Source of the DNA: Methylocapsa acidiphila B2
GTDB taxonomy: Bacteria; Pseudomonadota; Alphaproteobacteria; Rhizobiales; Beijerinckiaceae
Direction of reading: 5' to 3'
Length of the DNA: 64,000 nt
Assembly (NCBI RefSeq): GCF_000427445.1
Contig: NZ_KE386496.1
Location: 2,433,504 to 2,497,503 of the forward strand
Shown here: one piece after another, positions 8,794 to 16,652 of the stretch
Numbering within the stretch: position 1 is the stretch's first letter
How the letters are laid out: each line of letters begins with the position of its first letter
Position numbers and translations under genes: made by a program
The notes under the pieces: model-generated
The model's database searches: none
Told to the model about the DNA's origin: nothing
Seen by the model: only the letters and a program-made list of their open reading frames with translations

Positions 8794-9480
8794 GTGCGAA
8801 TGTGTCGGCTGATCGGAATGGGCATGGTTCTCGGCCTCGGCGCCTTGGCGACTCACGGTAAACCTGCGTCGGCGCGGATGGCGCGCGCCTGGCCGGATAC
8901 GATGCTCGCGCGAGTCGAGGCCCTCGCCCTCATCGAGACTCTGAATGCGACCCTGCTCGCCTCTCACAGCGCGACGACGACGCTCGACCAATGGTGCGCC
9001 AACCATAAATTGGCCGAGGAGCCGAAGATTCGGGCGCACCGCATGCCGGGAATGGAGAAACCGGTCACGGCCGAGCAGCGCGAGCGGCTGCGCGTCGGCG
9101 ACGCCGAGCCCGTGAAATATCGCAGGGTCGAGCTCGCATGCGGCGATCATGTCCTGTCTGAGGCGGATAATTGGTATGTTCCAAGCCGGCTGAGCCCGGA
9201 GACCAATAGGATTCTCGAGACCACCGACATCGCTTTCGGACGCGCGGTGCTCGATATGAAGCCGATCCGCCGGACCTTCGCCGTCGAGATCTTATGGAAA
9301 CCGCTGCCGGACGGATGGGAGCTCGCTCCGCCGCCGCCGGACTCGCCCGGCGCCGAGCTTTCGATTCCCTGGCGGCTTTTCCAGCATCGCGCCTTGGTCT
9401 TCGGCCAGGATCAACTGCCCTTTTCCGAGGTCAGCGAGACCTATACGAGCGAAATCCTGGCGTTCGGGCCTCCCCCGTGA
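8794..9480 (+). CDS. Secreted chorismate-lyase-like protein of unknown function
   Basis: The product has 228 residues with a short signal-like N-terminus (GMGMVLGLGALATHG). The central block VLSEADNWYVPSRLSPETNRILETTDIAFGRAV resembles the core of UbiC/chorismate lyase-like proteins, and similar conserved unknowns occur across Hyphomicrobiales. True cytosolic UbiC makes 4-hydroxybenzoate for ubiquinone, but a signal peptide argues against that role. The start may be GTG 8794 or ATG 8800. It converges with the metallophosphoesterase gene, with 13 bases between their stops. The fold assignment is recognition by pattern only. Confidence 0.6.
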   Translation: MRMCRLIGMGMVLGLGALATHGKPASARMARAWPDTMLARVEALALIETLNATLLASHSATTTLDQWCANHKLAEEPKIRAHRMPGMEKPVTAEQRERLRVGDAEPVKYRRVELACGDHVLSEADNWYVPSRLSPETNRILETTDIAFGRAVLDMKPIRRTFAVEILWKPLPDGWELAPPPPDSPGAELSIPWRLFQHRALVFGQDQLPFSEVSETYTSEILAFGPPP

Positions 9481-9493
9481 CAACGGACGTCCA

Positions 9494-10381
9494 TCAAAGC
9501 GGGATCGGACCTAGATCGCCGATCGTCGCCGCGCCGGGCAAAAGGCCTCGCGCTTGCGCCTCGATCTTGTAATCGCTGCGGCTTCCCGAGATCTCGAAGA
9601 GATTATAGCCGGCGCGATGACGAGGCGCCCCACGAATAGCCGAGGCGGACGGCGCGCCAACGACAGGGATCGGACCCGCAGGTCCCTCAAGCCGCGTGAC
9701 GCTAAGCTTGTGATTATGTCCGTGAAGGATGAGTTCGGCGCCGACCCGTCGCATCAGGGCTTCAAAATCGCGCGCGTCGGTGAGCCCCCGGGCGATGCTC
9801 GACGCCACGCTCCGCGGCGGATGATGAAGCATGATCACGCGGACGAGGTCAGCGTCCGCCGCCTGGCGCAGCAGCGTCTCGGCCGCCGCCAATTGCTCCC
9901 GCCCGAGGCGGCCCGAGGCGATGAAGAACGGCGTCGGCGCGCCGGACGAGAGGCCAATCAGGGCGACATGGCCGCGCACGCGAAGATAGGGGAATTGTCC
10001 GCCTTCCGCTCCGTCTCCCGTCGTCCAAGGCGCGAAAGCCCGCGCGAGATCCGGCATCGAGCCGCGCACATAGGCGTCATGATTGCCCGGCACGAAGCTG
10101 ACGTCCTCAGCGGGACCGAGCGTTTCGAGCCAGCTCCGGGCGAGCTGGAACTCGGCCGGAAGCCCGATATTGGAGATGTCGCCCGTCATCGCCACGTGGT
10201 TCGGGTGATGCGCCTTGAGGTCGGCGACGATTTGCGCCAGCGCGCCCATGTCATGGGCGTGGCGTCGGCCGCTCTTCCAGTTCAAATAGCCGGTGACGCG
10301 CTTGCCGATAAGCTCGCGGCCGCGCGGACGCGGCATGGGTCCGATATGGGGATCGGACAGATGGACGATTCGGAAGCTCAC
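9494..10381 (-). CDS. Metallophosphoesterase (calcineurin-like)
   Basis: This is a phosphoesterase of about 295 residues starting at GTG 10381 (VSFRIVHLSDPHIGP). The metal ligands are seen in order: HLSDPHIG, AMTGDISN, FVPGNHDAY, LHHPPRS and LHGHNHK. These are the five blocks of calcineurin-like phosphoesterases, closest to the CpdA/Icc group that can cleave cyclic nucleotides; the substrate is not determined. The frame is open further upstream into the mbfA end, but that N-terminus is low-complexity Ser/Arg and unlikely. It lies 31 bases downstream of mbfA on the same strand. Confidence 0.88.
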   Translation of the reverse strand: MSFRIVHLSDPHIGPMPRPRGRELIGKRVTGYLNWKSGRRHAHDMGALAQIVADLKAHHPNHVAMTGDISNIGLPAEFQLARSWLETLGPAEDVSFVPGNHDAYVRGSMPDLARAFAPWTTGDGAEGGQFPYLRVRGHVALIGLSSGAPTPFFIASGRLGREQLAAAETLLRQAADADLVRVIMLHHPPRSVASSIARGLTDARDFEALMRRVGAELILHGHNHKLSVTRLEGPAGPIPVVGAPSASAIRGAPRHRAGYNLFEISGSRSDYKIEAQARGLLPGAATIGDLGPIPL

Positions 10382-10412
10382 GCGCGCCAATATGCGATCT
10401 CGCGCCCGCGCA

Positions 10413-11384
10413 TCAAGACGCGCCGATGAGAATGCCCGCCGCCAGCACGATGGCGCCGCCGACGACGACTTGGAAAGCCGCCTTGAGGAAAGGCGTGTCC
10501 ATATAGCGCGTGCGGATGAAGGCGATGATCCAGAGCTCAAAAAAGACGACGAGGCCGGCGATCCCGGTCGCGATCCAGAATGCGTTCGGCGTGGCGTCCG
10601 GCACGAGATAAGGGAGTGTGTGCCCGACGCCGCCGAGGGCCGTCATTAGGCCGCATATGCCGCCGCGCAGCACCGGCGAGCCGCGCCCAGTGATCGAGCC
10701 GTCGTCGGACAGGGCCTCGGCGAAGCCCATGCTGATCCCGGCGCCGAGCGACGCCGCGGCGCCGACCAGGAAAGTCTGCCAATTATTATGGGTGGCGAAG
10801 GCCGCGGCGAAGACTGGCGCCAGCGTCGAGACGGAGCCGTCCATCAGCCCGGCGAGCCCCGGCTGGACATATTGCAACAAGAAAAGCCGGTCGCTTGTCT
10901 TCGCCTCCTTGGCCCGCTCGCTCTTGGTCAGGATCGCGCTTTCGAGATTGGCGGCGATCTCCTCGTGGCTCTGCTCGGTCTCGGCCAGATCCGCCAAGAG
11001 CTTGCGGACGCCGGGATCCTGCGCATGCTCGGCGGCCTTTTTATAGAAGCCGTAAGCCTCCGCCTCGCGAAGCTCGGCCTCCCGCCGGATCGTATCGAGA
11101 GACAGGTTCTTGGTGAGCCAAACCGGCGGCCGCTTGATGAAGAAATTCACGTCGCCGCGCCGAATGGGCAGCAGAATCGAGCCGAAACGCTTCTCGTAGA
11201 GATCCATCAGCATCCGGCGATGCCCGGCCTCTACGGCCGCCATTCCCTCGAACACTTTGGCCGTCGCCGGATAGCGCTCGTGAAGATCGTCGGCGAACGC
11301 CATATAGACACGATTATCGTCCTCCTCCGACGCAATCGCCAGGGCGAGGATCTCGCGTTCGCTCAAATCGGCAAACCGTTTCAC
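10413..11384 (-). CDS. mbfA: Membrane-bound ferritin MbfA (rubrerythrin-VIT1 fusion iron exporter)
   Basis: The 323-residue protein joins two modules. Residues 1-150 form a ferritin/rubrerythrin-like di-iron domain with ligand pairs in SEEDDNRVY, AAVEAGHRRM, REAEAYGFY and ETEQSHEEI. Residues 170-323 form a VIT1/CCC1-type membrane part with about five helices and the conserved VQPGLAGLMDGSVSTLAPVF. This architecture is that of MbfA of Bradyrhizobium and Agrobacterium, which exports iron and protects against iron and peroxide stress. There it is repressed by Irr in low iron. A candidate Irr box lies just upstream at 11406-11422. Confidence 0.92.
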   Translation of the reverse strand: MKRFADLSEREILALAIASEEDDNRVYMAFADDLHERYPATAKVFEGMAAVEAGHRRMLMDLYEKRFGSILLPIRRGDVNFFIKRPPVWLTKNLSLDTIRREAELREAEAYGFYKKAAEHAQDPGVRKLLADLAETEQSHEEIAANLESAILTKSERAKEAKTSDRLFLLQYVQPGLAGLMDGSVSTLAPVFAAAFATHNNWQTFLVGAAASLGAGISMGFAEALSDDGSITGRGSPVLRGGICGLMTALGGVGHTLPYLVPDATPNAFWIATGIAGLVVFFELWIIAFIRTRYMDTPFLKAAFQVVVGGAIVLAAGILIGAS

Positions 11385-11405
11385 GCTCGCGCTCCGAAAT
11401 TCATT

Positions 11406-11422
11406 GCTGGAATGACTCTAAA
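11406..11422 (-). promoter_or_regulatory. Candidate Irr/ICE-type iron-control box upstream of mbfA
   Basis: Read on the minus strand the 17 bases are TTTAGAGTCATTCCAGC. They begin 22 bases upstream of the mbfA start codon. They resemble the rhizobial iron-control element, commonly given as a TTTAGAA-N3-TTCTAAA palindrome. The left half matches six of seven positions and the right half about four of seven. The position upstream of a known Irr target makes the match meaningful, but the right half is weak. Confidence 0.45.
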
Positions 11423-11638
11423 CACTGCGGATTCATTTTTCCAGCTAGGTTTTCGTCGATTTTTGCGACGAGAGCGCGAAGCCGATCGGTCGGTCTGCGC
11501 TCCCGCGTCGCATCCTTCGCGTTTCCGCACAAGGTGCGCGGCGCATATGCGCTTCCCGGCCTGGATCACAATGGTTTAGAGCAGAGACGCAAGCGAGAAG
11601 CCGATTCCCGCTTTTCCTGATTCAGTTCAACTTGGCCC

Positions 11639-12148
11639 ATGGCGGACCTTTCCCTCATCCTCAGTCCTCAGACCCCCGCCGATCATCCGGCGATCGAAAA
11701 GCTCGACGAGCGCGCATTCGGGCCCGGGCGATTCGCCCGCTCCGCCTACCGTCTGCGCGAGGGCGTCGAGCCCGACTACGCCCTGTCCTTCGTCGCCAGG
11801 GTCGGCACGCTGCTCGTCGGGGCGAACCGCATGACTCCGATCAGATGCGGCGATCAGCCAGCTCTGCTGCTCGGCCCGCTGACTGTCGATCCGGCCTTCC
11901 GCTCCGGCGGCATCGGCGAGGCGCTGGTCATGCGGTCTCTCGAGGCGGCGCGCGCCGCGGGCCATGCGCTTGTGCTCCTGGTCGGAGACCAATCCTATTA
12001 TGGCCGCATGGGTTTTGCGCCCGCGCTCGAAGGCAAGCTCGAATTTATCGGCCCCGTCGATCCGGAGCGCCTGCTCTATTGCGAGCTCGTTCAAGGCGCG
12101 TTCGAAGCCGCCCAGGGAAAGGTGCGTCGCGCCTTTCGGCCGCGCTGA
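11639..12148 (+). CDS. GNAT family N-acetyltransferase (YhbS-like)
   Basis: This 169-residue protein has the GNAT core: LLLGPLTVDPAFRSGGIGEALVMRSLEAARAAG holds the acetyl-CoA pyrophosphate-binding loop (R/Q-x-x-G-x-G/A type, here RSGGIG). It is followed by VLLVGDQSYYGRMGF, typical of the YhbS subgroup. The acceptor substrate cannot be read from sequence. It starts at ATG 11639 in an isolated position between mbfA (divergent) and the YqeB-like gene (same strand, 150 bases downstream). Confidence 0.88.
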   Translation: MADLSLILSPQTPADHPAIEKLDERAFGPGRFARSAYRLREGVEPDYALSFVARVGTLLVGANRMTPIRCGDQPALLLGPLTVDPAFRSGGIGEALVMRSLEAARAAGHALVLLVGDQSYYGRMGFAPALEGKLEFIGPVDPERLLYCELVQGAFEAAQGKVRRAFRPR

Positions 12149-12298
12149 GAAACGGACGCTCAGCTCCCGCGTCGGTCTGGTTCGGCGCCCGAATTTTCAG
12201 CGCCGACTCCGCAATAGGCGCACTTTTTGAATGCTTGCGTTCGGACAACCAAGCTGACACATTCCTAAAGCTCGACCCAAGCAAGATCGGCCCGACCC

Positions 12299-13120
12299 AT
12301 GAGCGAAGAAACGTCCGTCCTCGTATTCGGCATCGACGAACTCGCCTCGGCGGTCGCCCGGAAGTTGCATTTGGCCGGCCATGCGGTCGCGATCCACCAG
12401 CCTTCGCCGCCGACGACCCTTCGCCGACGCATGGCCTTCGCCGACGCCTGGTCCGACGGGGCCTGCACGTTCGAGGGCGTGGAAGCGCGCCGCGCCGATA
12501 AAACCAAGGATTTTCTAGCGGGCTTGCGCAGCGGAACCTTCATTCCGGTGCTGTGGCATCCGTTCGACGACGTGACGTCGCGTTGGCCCTGGGACGTCCT
12601 GGTCGACGCGCGACCCAAAACCGAGAAGCCCCGGCAAAAATTGCGCGACCTCAGCGATCTCACGATTGGCCTCGGCGCTGGATTCGTCGCCGGCGAAAAT
12701 TGCGACATCGTCGTCGATAGCGGCGGACGCGACCCCGGCGCCGTGTTTCGCGCGGGCGCGGCTCCAGATCATGACCCGTATGAAGCGCCTTTCGCCGATG
12801 GAGTCATGGTCAGCGCGCCGGTTCCAGGGCTTTTCCACGGCTCCAAGCTTCTCGGCGAACCGGTGGAATCCGGTCAGATTTTGGGATTTATCGGCACAAC
12901 CGCGGTCATGGCTTCTGCGTCTGGCCGGCTGCGCGGACTCGTGCGCGACGGCTCCGCTGTCGCAAAAGGCGCGGCGGTCGCCGAAATTGTCAGTTCTTCT
13001 CCCAAAGCCGAATTCGTCGGAATGACCCAGAGGGACCGATTGATCGCACGCAGCGTCGCTTTCGTAATCGAGATGGAGCGCGCCGGCTATACGCCGATTT
13101 CCTTCGAGAATTTCATTTAA
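12299..13120 (+). CDS. EF2563/YqeB-like molybdenum-hydroxylase accessory protein
   Basis: The 273-residue chain begins with a Rossmann-like VLVFGIDELASAVARKLHLAGHAVAIHQ. It continues with the family blocks TLRRRMAFADAW, LVDARPKTEK, TIGLGAGFVAGENCDIVVDS and a biotinyl/lipoyl-like C-terminal segment GRLRGLVRDGSAVAKGAAVAEI. This pattern fits the EF2563 family (YqeB-like), linked to maturation of selenium-dependent or other molybdenum hydroxylases. No hydroxylase or XdhC gene lies nearby in the window, so the partner enzyme is unknown. A function in cofactor maturation is family inference. Confidence 0.75.
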   Translation: MSEETSVLVFGIDELASAVARKLHLAGHAVAIHQPSPPTTLRRRMAFADAWSDGACTFEGVEARRADKTKDFLAGLRSGTFIPVLWHPFDDVTSRWPWDVLVDARPKTEKPRQKLRDLSDLTIGLGAGFVAGENCDIVVDSGGRDPGAVFRAGAAPDHDPYEAPFADGVMVSAPVPGLFHGSKLLGEPVESGQILGFIGTTAVMASASGRLRGLVRDGSAVAKGAAVAEIVSSSPKAEFVGMTQRDRLIARSVAFVIEMERAGYTPISFENFI

Positions 13121-13164
13121 GCAGACTTGAGAAAAAGCCGCTTTGAGGCGGCTCGCGGCGGGCG

Positions 13165-14151
13165 TCAAAAAATCGACGCGCGTAGCATTTCAGCGCCAAG
13201 TCCGGCGAAAAGAATGAAGCCGGCGTCGCGATTTGAGCGAAAGAGCCGCAAAGCGCCCGCTTTATCGTCGGGATCGGTTGATCGAGCCTGCCAGGCAAGA
13301 TGCAAGGCGAAGCCGGCGCCCCCTAAATGCGACGGCCAGCCTGCCCCCGCGGCGAGAAAGCTGATTTCGACGAAAAGGACCGCAAGCGCGTAAAGCGCCG
13401 CGACCCCTGCCTGGACCCGAGCGCCGAAAAAACGCGCGGTCGAGCCTATGCCCGCGAGCAGGTCGTCCTCAATGTCCTGGAGGGCGTAGATCGTGTCGTA
13501 TCCGATCGTCCAGAAGATCGCGCCGAGATAGAGACAAACAGGAGCGAAGGCGAGGGAGCCGAAGGCGGCGGCCCATCCCATCAGCGCGCCCCAGGCGAAG
13601 GCCGCGCCGAGCACCGCCTGCGGCCAGGACGTGATCCGCTTCATGAAGGGATAAATCGCGACAATCCCGAGCGAAGCGAATCCAAGCCAAATGGAGAAAC
13701 CGTTGAAGCTCAGGAGAACGGCCAGGCCGACGAGGCATTGCGCCGCGAGGAAAATCTTGGCCGCCCCCGGCGAGACGCGGCCGGAGGGCAAAGGCCGGCC
13801 GCGCGTGCGCTCGACCTTAGCGTCGATCTCCCGGTCGACGAGGTCATTATAGGTCGAGCCGGCGCCGCGCATGGCGACCGCTCCGATCAAGAACAGAAGA
13901 AGATCGCGCCAATGCGGCCCCTGGTTTTGGCTGACGCTCGCGAGCGCGCTCGACCACCAGCACGGCAGGACCAAGAGCCACCAGCCGATCGGCCGATCAA
14001 TCCGCGCCAATTGGAGGAAAGGACGCCAGCTCTTCGGGGCCGCTCGAAAGATGAACTGGCCCGCGACGGCGTCCGGCAGCGCCGGCGCGGACTCCAGCTG
14101 AGAGCCGTCGAGCCGATCGACGGTTTGATGGGCTCGGCGCGTCTTAGTCAT
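13165..14151 (-). CDS. ubiA: 4-hydroxybenzoate polyprenyltransferase UbiA
   Basis: This integral membrane prenyltransferase has 328 residues. It carries the two aspartate-rich motifs of the family: NDLVDREIDAKVERTRGRPLPSG near the first third, and YDTIYALQDIEDDLLAGIGSTARFFG later. They bind the magnesium-diphosphate of the prenyl donor. About eight helices are visible. The enzyme attaches a polyprenyl chain to 4-hydroxybenzoate in ubiquinone synthesis. The N-terminal 30-40 residues before APKSWRPFLQLARIDRPIGWWLL are variable. The gene converges with the YqeB-like gene. Confidence 0.95.
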   Translation of the reverse strand: MTKTRRAHQTVDRLDGSQLESAPALPDAVAGQFIFRAAPKSWRPFLQLARIDRPIGWWLLVLPCWWSSALASVSQNQGPHWRDLLLFLIGAVAMRGAGSTYNDLVDREIDAKVERTRGRPLPSGRVSPGAAKIFLAAQCLVGLAVLLSFNGFSIWLGFASLGIVAIYPFMKRITSWPQAVLGAAFAWGALMGWAAAFGSLAFAPVCLYLGAIFWTIGYDTIYALQDIEDDLLAGIGSTARFFGARVQAGVAALYALAVLFVEISFLAAGAGWPSHLGGAGFALHLAWQARSTDPDDKAGALRLFRSNRDAGFILFAGLGAEMLRASIF

Positions 14152-14218
14152 GCTTTTGTGAAGCGCATCCCGGAGGAAGGAGCGAGCACCCCATCCAATC
14201 GGAACGCGCTCTTGCCCG

Positions 14219-14665
14219 CTAGAGAGGTCCGGTCGGCAGCTTCTGAGCCGGCGCCCCGCCAGCGCCGGTCGCCTGCTGCTGTTGCGCCTTCTTCATTTGC
14301 GCGGCGGCGGCGCAAGCCTGATTGGCGACCCCGCCCGTCTTCGAGCTGCTGGCGCTAATATTTTCCAGGGCCTGATCCGGGACCGCGCACCAATCCTTAT
14401 TTTTGGTCAGATAGCTAACGAGGTCACGCTCAGCGGAGACCAGCGAGCGCAATTTGGGGCAAGCGGCGATCGGATCGAGCTGGCTCTTACCGCCCTTCGA
14501 CAACTGATTGAGCTGGTCAATGATCGCTTGGCGCTTCTTGGTGAGATTGGCGATGTCTTCGTTGCAGTCGCCCGCGAAAGCGGCTCCAGAGATCAGACAT
14601 GCGATCAAGGCCGCGCCAAGAACGGCGGCCGCGCGCGGGGCATGCACGAGCTTATCTGCGGTCAT
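14219..14665 (-). CDS. Small secreted cysteine-containing protein, unknown function
   Basis: The product has 148 residues with a clear signal peptide (AVLGAALIACLISGAAFAG). The mature chain has four cysteines (DCNED, AACPK, DWCAV, NQACAA), which suggests two disulfides. The helical, coiled-coil-prone segment NLTKKRQAIIDQLNQLSKG follows the first of them. The C-terminus is low-complexity (Gln/Ala/Gly/Pro). No family is recognised. It lies between ubiA and an LprI-like gene, all on the minus strand. Confidence 0.65.
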   Translation of the reverse strand: MTADKLVHAPRAAAVLGAALIACLISGAAFAGDCNEDIANLTKKRQAIIDQLNQLSKGGKSQLDPIAACPKLRSLVSAERDLVSYLTKNKDWCAVPDQALENISASSSKTGGVANQACAAAAQMKKAQQQQATGAGGAPAQKLPTGPL

Positions 14666-14770
14666 GATCCGAGCCTCTCGCTAGCATTTTTGACGCCATA
14701 CCTTTTGTTTCTTAGCAAAGCTGCGCATCAGGAGGCAAGCGCGCCGCCAGAACGCCCTGTATCCGACGGA

Positions 14771-15160
14771 TTATTGGCCGCCGCAGGACAGGTCTCCTTC
14801 TTCGCAATTCAATTGGGCGGCGAGATCCTTCGTCCGCTGGTCGGTGAGGCGCGTCAAGCACTCGGCCAAGACCAATGGGTGCACCGAGCCTTCCACGGTG
14901 CCCATGGTCTCAAAAGCGCATTCCTGATCGCGGAACGAGATCCATGTCTTCTCGACATTGCGAAGGCTCGCCCGTCCCTTCTCGGAGATTTTCTCCATCA
15001 GCTTTTGGTAAGTTTCGTTCAACTTTTTGTCGGATTTCTTGAAATCATTGCCGGCTTGCTCATTCAGTTCCGCCTGGCTCTGGGCGATGGCAGGAGATCG
15101 CGGCGTCGCGACCAAAGCCAGCAGAAGGCAACATGCGAGAATGCGACAAGTTTTCAACAT
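14771..15160 (-). CDS. LprI/DUF1311-like secreted protein
   Basis: From ATG 15160 (MLKTCRILACCLLLALV) the product has 129 residues with a signal peptide ending near AIAQS. The mature part matches the LprI-N/DUF1311 pattern: LNETYQKLMEKISEKGRASLRNVEKTWISFRDQECAFET, then CLTRLTDQRTKDLAAQL. The four cysteines of that domain are present. Some relatives bind lysozyme, but the role in alphaproteobacteria is unknown. An upstream in-frame extension to 15211 lacks a signal-like start and is left out. Confidence 0.8.
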   Translation of the reverse strand: MLKTCRILACCLLLALVATPRSPAIAQSQAELNEQAGNDFKKSDKKLNETYQKLMEKISEKGRASLRNVEKTWISFRDQECAFETMGTVEGSVHPLVLAECLTRLTDQRTKDLAAQLNCEEGDLSCGGQ

Positions 15161-15341
15161 CGGCGATGTCCTAAGCCCGCGGCGCGGAAAACAGCGATTG
15201 CGCCCCAGCAATATCCCTCGTCTTGAATCATTGTCCAGAAGAGCCTAGCTGACGACGCTCACAAGACGTGAAGAAAGACGCTGATCATGGGCTTCAAATC
15301 GCGCGTCTCGGCGATCGCCGGGCTCCCTTTTAGGATCATGC

Positions 15342-16100
15342 ATGGCGCGCCATGATTTTACCACCCGCCGCCTCTATGTCGATGCCCCTCTTGCGCTTGG
15401 GGCCCGCGTCGATCTCGATTCGGGACAGACGAATTATCTCCGCAACGTCCTGCGTCTGCCCGACGGGGCCGAGATCCTGGCGTTCAACGGCCGCGACGGC
15501 GAATGGCGCGCGGAGATTTCCGCCGAGGGCCGCAAATCCGTGGCGCTCATTCCCAAGGAGCTGACTCGCGCCCAGGAGCCGCTCCCGGATCTGCATTATC
15601 TCTTCGCGCCGCTCAAACATGCGCGACTGGATTATATGGTCCAAAAGGCCGTCGAGATGGGGGCCGGCCGGCTCCAGCCGACGCTGACCCGTCGCACCCA
15701 GGCGGAGCGGATCAATCTCGACCGGATGCGCGCAAACGCCGTCGAAGCCGCCGAGCAATGCGGCGTCATCGCGCTCGCCGAGATCGCGCCGGCGAAGCGG
15801 CTCGAGGCTCTAATCGCCGAATGGGAGGCAGATCGCCTTCTCGTTTTCTGCGACGAAGATGCGCCGACGGGCCGCCCGATCGACGCCTTGCGGCCCCTGG
15901 CCGACGCCCGCGAGCGGCGTCCCCTGGCGGTGTTGATCGGCCCCGAGGGCGGCTTCGACGCAAAGGAGCGGGACATGCTGCTCGCCATGCCCCAGGCGAT
16001 GCGTCTGTCTCTCGGGCCACGAATCTTGCGCGCCGACACGGCGGCCGTTGCGGCCTTGGCCCTGGTGCAAGCAGAGCTCGGCGATTGGCGCGAAGGGTGA
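15342..16100 (+). CDS. rsmE: 16S rRNA m3U1498 methyltransferase RsmE
   Basis: The 252-residue protein has the RsmE/SPOUT layout. An N-terminal PUA-like region has RRLYVDAPLALGARVDLD and NYLRNVLRLPDGAEILAF. A C-terminal trefoil-knot domain has VLIGPEGGFDAKERDML and LSLGPRILRADTAAVAALA, the SAM-binding knot loops. It methylates U1498 of 16S rRNA. The start is ATG 15342. It is divergent from the LprI-like gene and is followed by the porin-like small gene. Confidence 0.95.
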   Translation: MARHDFTTRRLYVDAPLALGARVDLDSGQTNYLRNVLRLPDGAEILAFNGRDGEWRAEISAEGRKSVALIPKELTRAQEPLPDLHYLFAPLKHARLDYMVQKAVEMGAGRLQPTLTRRTQAERINLDRMRANAVEAAEQCGVIALAEIAPAKRLEALIAEWEADRLLVFCDEDAPTGRPIDALRPLADARERRPLAVLIGPEGGFDAKERDMLLAMPQAMRLSLGPRILRADTAAVAALALVQAELGDWREG

Positions 16101-16179
16101 CTTAACGGATCATTAATTCGCCCCAATGTAGGCTCTATTAGACCCCGTCAAATCGGGAAGCGATTCGTTTAGGCATTAC

Positions 16180-16548
16180 ATGATCTCGCGCAAGTTTTTC
16201 GCCTTCATTTGCTCCACGGCGGCGGGCCTTCTCGGCGCCGGCGCGGTTGCACAGGCAAGCGACCTCCAATCGGGCGATTCGGCGCGGGCGAACGCCCAAT
16301 GCGCCGCCTTCGGCCCGGGCTTCGCTGCGGTCGACGGCGCCGACGCTTGCGTCTGGGTCGGTGGCCATGTGCGCCTCGAGGTCGGCTCGCGCATGGCGAG
16401 CGCTCCCGACAATGGCTGGGCGTCGGGCGGGGCCACGCCGGCGGCCATGCGCGTCAATGACGACGATGCCGACACTAGGGCAAAGGCGCGCGAGCATATG
16501 CGCGTGCGCGATCGCGATCAGGCCAAATCGAGCGACGCCTATCGCTGA
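16180..16548 (+). CDS. Porin-like mini-protein (N-terminal porin_2 fragment)
   Basis: The 122-residue product has a signal peptide (FFAFICSTAAGLLGAGAVAQA). It then has CAAFGPGFAAVDGADACVWVGGHVRLEVG, which closely follows the start of rhizobial porin_2 proteins (a Cys, a glycine-rich turn, a second Cys, then GGYVR-like first strand). Normal family members are over 350 residues, and here the chain stops after the first strand with a charged tail. It may be a decayed porin or a small envelope protein built from that module. The coding frame is clean, so I do not call it a pseudogene. Confidence 0.65.
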   Translation: MISRKFFAFICSTAAGLLGAGAVAQASDLQSGDSARANAQCAAFGPGFAAVDGADACVWVGGHVRLEVGSRMASAPDNGWASGGATPAAMRVNDDDADTRAKAREHMRVRDRDQAKSSDAYR

Positions 16549-16652
16549 TTGGACGGCCGGCTAAGCCCGGCTTGGAGCTCGTTCCGATTGCGCAAGCCGC
16601 GCGGACACGATGCCTCGTCTCGATCGCGATCTTCTCTCCCTACTGAAAAGCG

